A stretch of 6,000 nt of DNA from assembly GCA_026418755.1 (NCBI GenBank), contig JAOAAR010000021.1:1-6000 (forward strand), in the 5' to 3' direction. Positions 1 through 5,286 of this stretch are shown here, piece after piece. The translations under genes were made by a program, and so were the position numbers. How positions within the stretch are numbered: position 1 is the first letter of the stretch; each line of letters opens with the position of its first letter. The stretch is from Planctomycetota bacterium. GTDB taxonomy: Bacteria > Planctomycetota > SKW154. The notes beneath the pieces are model-generated. The model was given only the letters and a program-made list of their open reading frames with translations, searched no databases and was not told where the DNA came from.

Positions 1-19
1 AGATGTGTATAAGAGACAG
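1..19 (+). other. Untrimmed Nextera/Tn5 mosaic-end adaptor
   Basis: These 19 bases read AGATGTGTATAAGAGACAG, which is exactly the Tn5 mosaic end carried by Nextera tagmentation adaptors. The orientation (adaptor then insert) is what an untrimmed contig 5' end would show. It is library sequence and not part of the genome. Translated in frame 3 it gives the familiar artefact peptide MCIRDR, and in frame 1 it contains a stop (TAA, 10-12). Any gene model that begins here is false at its N-terminus. Confidence 0.98.
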
Positions 20-21
20 GG

Positions 22-357
22 ATGAAAGAAGAGACGGACGAGAGGGAGAGAGAAAAACTGCTTCTTTATCGCTGCCGCTGCGAATCAGAAATGAGCAAGC
101 GGATTGTTATGAGTCTTGCTCCTCTTTTGCTTTTGTTTCTGATACTGCCTGTTTCTATTGCTTTGGGAGAGAGGCGGCGTGGTGGTGCTTCTTTCGTTGC
201 TGTCGGGCTTTCTGTTCTTTTCTTCTACATCCCGTCACTTGTCGGTGTTGCGCTCGCAAGGCGTGGCTCATCTCTCTCATTGTTTTTACCGGCTTCCGCT
301 CTCATAGCCACTCTCATCGCCTCATTGGCAGTGAGAATCTTTTTCAGGAGAAGTTGA
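22..357 (+). CDS. lptF: LptF/LptG-family LPS export permease, C-terminal fragment (5' truncated)
   Basis: This is the last 111 residues or so of an inner-membrane permease of the YjgP/YjgQ (LptF/LptG) family. In the LptBFGC ABC transporter, these subunits extract lipopolysaccharide from the inner membrane and pass it to the periplasmic bridge. The visible part has a charged stretch (residues 1-27, with ESEMSKR resembling the conserved E-x-x-x-R before the second membrane domain). Three hydrophobic segments follow, at about 29-48, 57-79 and 86-108, as expected for the family's C-terminal half. The rest, including the periplasmic domain, is lost at the contig end. The ATG at 22 is therefore probably an internal Met and not the true start. 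The stop overlaps the next gene's start by one base (TGATG), which suggests an operon with translational coupling. The lptF symbol rests only on the usual lptF-lptG order, because the two paralogues cannot be separated from this fragment. Confidence 0.8.
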   Translation: MKEETDEREREKLLLYRCRCESEMSKRIVMSLAPLLLLFLILPVSIALGERRRGGASFVAVGLSVLFFYIPSLVGVALARRGSSLSLFLPASALIATLIASLAVRIFFRRS

Positions 358-1406
358 TGCTCACCATCTTCGACCGCTATGTAACCAGAATTCTCGTTGC
401 TCATTATGCAGGGGCATCTTGTGTTCTCTTCGGAATCTTTATTTCAGTTGATACGCTTTACCACATCGACACTCTCTCAAAAGCGGAAGAAGGACTTCTC
501 AGGTCGATTCTTCTTTACTGGGCAGGCTCTTTGCCCCAAGTCTTTGTCACTCTTGCTCCTGTTGCCTTTGTAGCGGGTGCAATTTCTACCCTTACTCTTC
601 TTAAGCGCCGTAACGAACTCACCGCTTATCTCTGTGCAGGCTCTTCTCTGTGGAGGCTTCTTTTTCCTTTCTTTGTTATGAGTCTGGTTTCTGCCATTTT
701 TATGTTGACGGTTGACCTTACTATGCTGGACAACGCTACCGATATCCGCGGCAGATTGAGGACCGACCGCGCAGTGAAACGGCTTGTCTTACCCGACCCG
801 AATGGATATATCCTGCGGTTTAGCCGATTTTATCCTGCAACGAAAAAATTTGACGATGTTACGCTCATATTCCAAAACGCAGAAGGGCAGGTTACAAAGA
901 AGATTCAAGCAAAAGAAGGACTTTTGCTTGAAAACTTTATCGAACTCAAGGGGTGCGTCCTTGATGAATACGCTCCTTCAGGTAATCCTCTCTCAATCGG
1001 GAAAGTACAGGATTTAATTCATGTCAGGACGAATTTCAAGAGCAAGGATTTTGAGGTGTTCGAGCAGGACATCGAATCGCTTTCTCTTCTTAAACTGGCA
1101 CAACTCATTCGCGTAAAACCCCATCTCCCTCATCTTAGGACGAACTTCTATGCTCGAATCGCCCTTATGATGGCAAACTTTGTCCTTTTGTTGGTATGTC
1201 TTCCCTTTGCGCTTGGGGTACTAGGGAAAAGCACTTTCTTGAATCTGGGGGTTACTATGCTTTTCTGTCTTTTATATTTCATCGTGTCACTGCTCTTTTG
1301 GCAGTTGGGGGCGAGAGGGCAGTTGGCTCCTGTCTCTGCTGCCTGGCTACCAAACCTTCTTTTTGTCTCTCTTGGTGCTGCTATTATTGACCTTGTCCCG
1401 ACATAG
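357..1406 (+). CDS. lptG: LptF/LptG-family LPS export permease
   Basis: This 349-residue protein is normal in length for an LptF/LptG permease, the membrane subunit that works with the LptB ATPase and LptC to export lipopolysaccharide. Hydrophobic segments lie at about 12-33, 53-80 and 100-120, then 268-288, 294-316 and 327-345. Between the two sets is a periplasmic region (about 125-262) where the family has a beta-jellyroll. Family marks include RRNELTAYLCAGSS near residues 84-97, which is the cytoplasmic coupling segment, and LAPVSAAWLPNLLF near 323-336 in the last helix. I chose the ATG at 357 because AGGAG (346-350) lies six bases upstream and the protein then starts with the typical short N-terminus MLTIFDRYV. 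The same frame stays open back to base 3, but that extension is adaptor plus out-of-frame lptF sequence. Whether this is LptG or LptF is judged by gene order only. Confidence 0.92.
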   Translation: MLTIFDRYVTRILVAHYAGASCVLFGIFISVDTLYHIDTLSKAEEGLLRSILLYWAGSLPQVFVTLAPVAFVAGAISTLTLLKRRNELTAYLCAGSSLWRLLFPFFVMSLVSAIFMLTVDLTMLDNATDIRGRLRTDRAVKRLVLPDPNGYILRFSRFYPATKKFDDVTLIFQNAEGQVTKKIQAKEGLLLENFIELKGCVLDEYAPSGNPLSIGKVQDLIHVRTNFKSKDFEVFEQDIESLSLLKLAQLIRVKPHLPHLRTNFYARIALMMANFVLLLVCLPFALGVLGKSTFLNLGVTMLFCLLYFIVSLLFWQLGARGQLAPVSAAWLPNLLFVSLGAAIIDLVPT

Positions 1407-1526
1407 TAATAGTAGATGTTTCGTTCTTTCGAATCTCATGCTTTTTTGAAGTTAAATTTGTGACTGCGCTTGCTGTTTTACATTTGCGGATTCTCAAACC
1501 TTCTGTGCAGATTTGTCGTAAACACC

Positions 1527-1556
1527 TTGACTTTCTCTGAAAATGGTTTTTAATTT
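1527..1556 (+). promoter_or_regulatory. Possible second promoter upstream of topA
   Basis: TTGACT (1527-1532) is a good -35 match. It is followed 18 bases later by TAATTT (1551-1556), a moderate -10. The region is the most AT-rich part of the 198-base gap between lptG and topA. It is weaker than the extended -10 site downstream and could be chance in T-rich sequence. Confidence 0.35.
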
Positions 1557-1570
1557 TTTTGTTTTACTTC

Positions 1571-1579
1571 TGATAGAAT
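1571..1579 (+). promoter_or_regulatory. topA: Extended -10 promoter for topA
   Basis: TGATAGAAT fits the extended -10 pattern TGnTATAAT with one mismatch in the hexamer (TAGAAT, 1574-1579). The corresponding -35 area (around 1550-1556) is only T-rich, as is common for extended -10 promoters. Transcription would start near 1586, leaving a leader of about 19 bases with the ribosome binding site inside it. A T-rich tract at 1546-1566 lies just upstream. No supercoiling-specific element can be recognised by eye, although topA promoters are often supercoiling sensitive. Confidence 0.55.
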
Positions 1580-1590
1580 GTAGTGGCTTG

Positions 1591-1597
1591 AAAGGAG
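1591..1597 (+). promoter_or_regulatory. topA: Ribosome binding site deciding the TTG start of topA
   Basis: AAAGGAG lies seven bases before the TTG at 1605. It is a near-complete anti-Shine-Dalgarno match and supports TTG as the start, since no ATG or GTG is present at the N-terminus of the conserved TOPRIM motif. Confidence 0.85.
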
Positions 1598-1604
1598 TAT
1601 TCTT

Positions 1605-3641
1605 TTGGCTACTAATCTTGTGATTGTCGAGTCGCCGGCGAAAGCGCGGACAATCAACAGGTTTCTTGGTGATGAGTATGAGGTTCTCGCGTCGCTCGGG
1701 CATGTTCGTGACTTGCCCACGAAAGAACTCGGAGTGGACTTAGAGAAAGGGTTTGAACCGCACTACATCATAATTCCCAAACGGAGGAGGACTCTTTCTC
1801 TTCTGCGTAAATCTGCCGAGAAATCGGACAAAGTCTATCTTGCTACCGATATGGACAGAGAAGGCGAGGCGATTGCGTGGCATCTTAAAGAGGCGCTTTC
1901 TTTATCAGATGAAAAGACTCTCCGGGTCACATTCAACGAAATAACATGCCAGGCGGTACAGAAGGCATTTAGTGAGCCTGGCACTCTTTCTTTATCAAAA
2001 GTGAATGCGCAACAAGCACGCCGTATCCTCGACAGGATAGTCGGCTACAAAATGAGCCCTCTTCTTTGGCGATGGTTCGGTATCAGGAACCTGAGTGCAG
2101 GGCGAGTTCAGTCTGTTGCTTTGAGACTCATAGTCGAACGAGAGCGTGAGATAAGAGACTTCATTCCTCGAAAATACTGGACTGTTAGTGTGACAGTTGA
2201 GGCATCTTCCGGCGAGAGGTTTGAGATGGCTCTTGCGCGCATTGTCTCTTCTCCGACGGAGAAGAAAGAGGCGGAGTTTGAGAGTGAGAAGGAGGCGAAA
2301 GAGGTGGTTTCCTCCCTTGTCGGGAAACATCTCATCGTGACGGAACACGAGCGGAAGAAGCGGGAAGTTTATCCTTATCCGCCGTTTATAACTAGTACCC
2401 TCCAGCAAGAGATGGCTGCGGTCTATAAGATGACTCCAGCCGACACGATGCGTCAGGCTCAGTCTCTTTATGAAGGAGTGGAACTGGGCGAGGGAAAGCG
2501 GAAAGGGCTTATCACATACCATAGGACGGACTCCGTAAGGGTGGCGTTCGGAGCAATCTCTGCTGTTCGCGACTTTATTAAGGAGAGTTTTCCAAAAGAC
2601 TATCTTCCTGAAAAACCCCATTTTTACAAGGTGAAGAGCGGCGCGCAAGCCGCACACGAAGCAATCCGTCCCACAGATGTTTCTCTTTCGCCTGAAAGTG
2701 TTAAACAGTTCCTTGAGAAAAAGCAGTATTCGCTTTACGATGCGGTTTGGAGAAGGTTCGTTGCATCCCAGATGGCTTGTGCTGCTTATGAAGAGGATGA
2801 AGCGAAAGCATCTTTTGAATGCTATGAGTTTGAAGCATCAAGAAGGCTCCTCTCTTTTGATGGCTATCTTAAACTTTACGGAAAACCCCTCCCATGTGAC
2901 GATTCTCTTCTGCCTTTACTTAAAGTGGGTGATGCCTTGCATGTGGTTGATTTTTCCGTGAAGGGGCATCAGACCGAACCGCCTCCGCGATACACTGAAA
3001 GTTCTCTTATCAAGAAACTGGAGAGCGAAGAGATTGGAAGACCCAGCACTTACGCTACGATTGTCCACACTTTATATGAGCGCAAGTATGTTGTGAAACG
3101 CGGTGGGCAACTCTTCCCGACAGAGTTGGGGGAGGCTGTTACAAGACAGTTGCTTGTTGCTTTTCCTACCGTAATGGATGTCGGTTTCACCCGCGAGGTT
3201 GAAGCACAACTGGACTTAATTGAGGAAGAGAAGAAAGATTGGCAAGAACTATTGAGAGATTTTTATTCTACATTCCAGCAGGAGATGAGTAGGGTTAAAG
3301 AAGAGGTCACAAACAGTGATAGAAAATGCCCAAACTGTGGCAGTGAACTGGTTATGAAATTCAAACGAGGAGATGCATTTCTCGCTTGCCCCCGCTATGA
3401 GGAGCGTGATGAGAGCGGGAAACCATTGTGTAGTTATACGGAACCGTTGGGGGGCAGGAAGGAGAAAAGGGTTGAGGAGACCGACATAGTTTGTGAGAAA
3501 TGTGGTGCTAAGATGCTCATACGCGAAGGGAGGTTCGGAAGATTTCTCTCATGTTCTAATTTTCCGAAGTGCAAAAATGCGAGAAGCCTCACCGCATTAA
3601 AAGGGGCAAGAAAGAGGAGAGGGAAGAAGGGGGAAGGATGA
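1605..3641 (+). CDS. topA: DNA topoisomerase I (type IA)
   Basis: This 678-residue enzyme relaxes negatively supercoiled DNA by cutting one strand through a 5'-phosphotyrosine link, using Mg2+. The TOPRIM domain is at about 4-115, with E9 in LVIVESPAKA and the acidic triad D82, D84, E86 in ATDMDREGE. SAGRVQSVALRLIVERE (164-180) is the family's DNA-binding signature. The catalytic tyrosine is Y305 in GLITYHRTDS, with R307 beside it. HEAIRPTD (351-358) and EIGRPSTYATI (476-486) complete the core. Two zinc ribbons follow: C575, C578, C595, C609 and C630, C633, C650, C656. The end is a short Lys/Arg-rich tail (669-676). The residue after the catalytic Tyr is His, where the well-known enzymes I recall have Met or another hydrophobic residue. 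Translation starts at TTG, supported by the ribosome binding site at 1591. The stop (TGA) overlaps the next gene's ATG in an ATGA arrangement, so the two genes are probably translationally coupled. Confidence 0.98.
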   Translation: MATNLVIVESPAKARTINRFLGDEYEVLASLGHVRDLPTKELGVDLEKGFEPHYIIIPKRRRTLSLLRKSAEKSDKVYLATDMDREGEAIAWHLKEALSLSDEKTLRVTFNEITCQAVQKAFSEPGTLSLSKVNAQQARRILDRIVGYKMSPLLWRWFGIRNLSAGRVQSVALRLIVEREREIRDFIPRKYWTVSVTVEASSGERFEMALARIVSSPTEKKEAEFESEKEAKEVVSSLVGKHLIVTEHERKKREVYPYPPFITSTLQQEMAAVYKMTPADTMRQAQSLYEGVELGEGKRKGLITYHRTDSVRVAFGAISAVRDFIKESFPKDYLPEKPHFYKVKSGAQAAHEAIRPTDVSLSPESVKQFLEKKQYSLYDAVWRRFVASQMACAAYEEDEAKASFECYEFEASRRLLSFDGYLKLYGKPLPCDDSLLPLLKVGDALHVVDFSVKGHQTEPPPRYTESSLIKKLESEEIGRPSTYATIVHTLYERKYVVKRGGQLFPTELGEAVTRQLLVAFPTVMDVGFTREVEAQLDLIEEEKKDWQELLRDFYSTFQQEMSRVKEEVTNSDRKCPNCGSELVMKFKRGDAFLACPRYEERDESGKPLCSYTEPLGGRKEKRVEETDIVCEKCGAKMLIREGRFGRFLSCSNFPKCKNARSLTALKGARKRRGKKGEG

Positions 3642-4417
3642 GAGGTCTCTTTTTGGTTTTCTTTTTATGTGCCGTTTTGGCGACTCCGAATGCGTTGGCG
3701 GACGACGAAGGTAAACTTACCAAAATGAAAAGCGATTTGAAAAAGACTACGAAGACGACGACTTCAAACGACGAAGACAGTTTCTGGGTCGAAATTCTTT
3801 ACTGGTGGGCGCAGGTATACATAGAATACACTTTCTCCGATTTAGGATTCCGCTATCTCGAGTACCCCTATCAAGACGGACGGAATGTGTATCTTACTGA
3901 TATCGAATCTTCTTCCCGCCCTTTCGCTTTGGAGATTCTCTTCGGCTATCAGTACATCAACAGTGAGACAAACGCCACATTCTTCGATTCCCGTCTCCGT
4001 ATCCCTTCGGGAAACTCTTTCTCCTTGTGTTACCTTGTCTTTGAAGAAGAATTGAAGACAGGAGGATACGAATACATCTCCTTTTACTCTTTCACCCAGC
4101 GTGCCAGTTTGAAATCGAATCAGCCTCTTGACATTTCTCTCGACTTCGGCGTGAATCATTTTCCCGGAATGAACCGAGGGGGATTCTCTTATGGCTTCGG
4201 TGTTGAAATTTTCCCCTTTCAACCTATAGTGCTCAGTTTCTACTTCAGGCAACACATCGTCGCAGGAGGACAAGATGTCCTCGAAGCCTTTTTTGGGATC
4301 GGGGTTTCCTTGTGTAACATCGAGCCTACAGTCGGCTACAGGGTTTTCGATTTTCACGGATTTGGTGGTGGAGTCGCTCTAAGCGGGCTCTTTCTTGGTG
4401 TTCGTGTTCGTCTCTAA
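3638..4417 (+). CDS. Putative outer-membrane beta-barrel protein, family not recognised
   Basis: I do not recognise this 259-residue protein. It begins with a clear Sec signal peptide (MRGLFLVFFLCAVLATPNALA, likely cut after A21). A short Lys/Thr-rich, probably disordered linker follows (24-46). The body is rich in Trp, Tyr and Phe (for example FWVEILYWW near 49-57). Many stretches alternate polar and non-polar residues, such as FSYGFGVEIFPF (183-194), PIVLSFYFRQHI (196-207) and ALSGLFLGVRVRL (247-259), and there are many Gly-aromatic pairs. This pattern suits a small outer-membrane barrel of roughly 8-12 strands, although the last residue is Leu and not the usual Phe. Cys11 does not sit in a lipobox, so it is not a lipoprotein. 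The ATG at 3638 was chosen because it starts the signal peptide, has GGGGGAAGG just upstream and overlaps the topA stop by four bases. The in-frame extension back to 3569 lies inside topA and is not expected to be used. A soluble beta-rich periplasmic protein is the alternative. Confidence 0.8.
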   Translation: MRGLFLVFFLCAVLATPNALADDEGKLTKMKSDLKKTTKTTTSNDEDSFWVEILYWWAQVYIEYTFSDLGFRYLEYPYQDGRNVYLTDIESSSRPFALEILFGYQYINSETNATFFDSRLRIPSGNSFSLCYLVFEEELKTGGYEYISFYSFTQRASLKSNQPLDISLDFGVNHFPGMNRGGFSYGFGVEIFPFQPIVLSFYFRQHIVAGGQDVLEAFFGIGVSLCNIEPTVGYRVFDFHGFGGGVALSGLFLGVRVRL

Positions 4418-4439
4418 CATAAAAAAATCGGATTGAGGC

Positions 4440-4468
4440 TTGACAAACGCATAGTCGCGTGCTAAAAA
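4440..4468 (+). promoter_or_regulatory. Promoter of tRNA-Gly (and possibly the lipoprotein gene)
   Basis: A perfect -35 hexamer TTGACA (4440-4445) is followed after exactly 17 bases by TAAAAA (4463-4468), a 4/6 match to the -10 consensus. The predicted transcription start is near 4475, about ten bases before the mature tRNA 5' end. This promoter sits in the 67-base gap after the barrel-protein gene. I see no convincing terminator in that gap, so read-through from topA is also possible. Confidence 0.7.
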
Positions 4469-4484
4469 TTATTTATGGAATTGT

Positions 4485-4556
4485 GCGGGTATAGCTCAGT
4501 GGTAGAGCGACGGCTTCCCAAGCCGTATGTCGTGGGTTCGAGCCCCATTACCCGCT
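4485..4556 (+). tRNA. tRNA-Gly (anticodon CCC)
   Basis: A full cloverleaf can be drawn. The acceptor stem GCGGGTA/TACCCGC (4485-4491 with 4549-4555) has seven pairs. The D stem is GCTC/GAGC (4494-4497 with 4505-4508), with loop AGTGGTA. The anticodon stem is ACGGC/GCCGT (4510-4514 with 4522-4526), with loop TTCCCAA. The variable loop has five bases. The T stem is GTGGG/CCCAT (one G-U pair), with loop TTCGAGC. The anticodon is CCC (4517-4519), which reads GGG. The discriminator base is T (4556), the usual identity base of bacterial tRNA-Gly. CCA is not encoded (TTT follows), so a CCA-adding enzyme is needed. The 3' part overlaps in frame with the reading frame of the lipoprotein gene downstream. 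Confidence 0.97.
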
Positions 4557-5275
4557 TTTTATTATTTTTTCTCCTTGTGTTTTCTCTTCTCGGATGTGTG
4601 GCGACAGAAGAGCCACCAGACATTGTGAAAGTGGCTCCTCCAAAAGTGGAACAGACTCTTCTTATTGAGAAAGTTCTTCCTGCTGCTGGAACAGAAAAAT
4701 CTGCGAGAGAAATGGTTGTGAAAGAACCTCCAGTTGGATTTGCTCGCTACACCGTAAGGGCAGGGGACACCATAAGCGGACTAGCGAGCCGCTTCGGAAT
4801 GAGTGTTGAAACCTTAAAGGCTGTCAACAACCTCTCTGACTCTTCTGTGAGAGAAGGGAGTGTCATCTTTGTTCCCAAAGTCGAGATCCCTGAAAATGAC
4901 GAGAGAGAGCCATTTTCCTATCCCGTTAAAGGACGCATTGTCGCGAATTTCGATACTCTGGTTGACAACGCTCCTTGCCGCGGCATTGAGATTGCTGTTC
5001 CTTTTGCTACGGCTGTTACTGCATCCCGCACGGGAGTTGTAGAGTATGTTTCTCATTTCTTCCCCGGCTATGGAGGACTCGTGCTTATTCGCCACGGCAA
5101 TTACCGCACTCTCTACGGTTTCCTTTCTGAGATATATGTCGTTCCAGGCTCGCGCGTTCGCAAGGGAGAGATACTCGGTAGAAGTGGAAGGTCTCCTTAC
5201 AGCGGCAAAGAGAGAATCAGATTTCGCATTTACGACGGAGATACCGCTATCAATCCCCTTCTTTTCCTTAAGTGA
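4532..5275 (+). CDS. LysM/LytM-domain lipoprotein, NlpD/EnvC-like, catalytically degenerate; start uncertain
   Basis: This is probably an envelope lipoprotein that binds peptidoglycan and activates cell-wall amidases during daughter-cell separation, as NlpD and EnvC do. Numbering from the GTG at 4532 (247 aa), a hydrophobic signal core FLLFFLLVFSLLGC ends at lipobox Cys22. A Pro/Val/Lys-rich linker follows, then a LysM domain at about 73-116 (YTVRAGDTISGLASRFG) and a LytM/M23-like domain at about 126-246. The M23 metal ligands are replaced: the H-x-x-x-D motif reads C149-x-x-x-E153, the YAHL His is F197, and both H-x-H positions are Arg (228, 230). That points to a non-enzymatic regulator. 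The start is a problem. No ATG, GTG or TTG lies in frame between the tRNA end and the signal core. Candidates are ATG 4475, GTG 4532 and the rare ATT 4547, none with a ribosome binding site. GTG 4577 would leave too short a signal peptide. I use GTG 4532 provisionally, because it gives an ordinary lipoprotein signal (MGSSPITR then the core). Confidence 0.82.
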   Translation: MGSSPITRFLLFFLLVFSLLGCVATEEPPDIVKVAPPKVEQTLLIEKVLPAAGTEKSAREMVVKEPPVGFARYTVRAGDTISGLASRFGMSVETLKAVNNLSDSSVREGSVIFVPKVEIPENDEREPFSYPVKGRIVANFDTLVDNAPCRGIEIAVPFATAVTASRTGVVEYVSHFFPGYGGLVLIRHGNYRTLYGFLSEIYVVPGSRVRKGEILGRSGRSPYSGKERIRFRIYDGDTAINPLLFLK

Positions 5276-5286
5276 GTTGAATTCTG

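Noticed and set aside
20..60. Purine-rich low-complexity start as a possible chimeric join
   Set aside because: The encoded charged stretch fits the segment before the C-terminal membrane domain of LptF, and the frame runs on without a break into typical family sequence.
3..356. 118-residue N-terminal extension of the LptG-like frame
   Set aside because: It begins in adaptor sequence (MCIRDR) and then reads the lptF gene in the wrong frame; the true start has its own ribbon of evidence, with AGGAG six bases before ATG 357.
1407..1460. Terminator after lptG
   Set aside because: Only a four-pair stem (TTCG/CGAA) is visible near 1420-1434, and the following T6 run is separated from it; this is too weak to call.
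1995..2657. 220-aa open frame on the minus strand within topA
   Set aside because: It lies wholly antisense to the conserved topA core, shows no domain-like pattern, and is best explained as a shadow of the coding frame.
3842..4357. 171-aa open frame on the minus strand within the barrel-protein gene
   Set aside because: It is antisense to a gene with a clear signal peptide and ribosome binding site, and no family features are visible.
4556..4570. T-rich tract after the tRNA as an intrinsic terminator
   Set aside because: The T run follows the tRNA fold and not a dedicated GC-rich hairpin, and the same bases encode the signal peptide core (Phe/Leu codons) of the lipoprotein.
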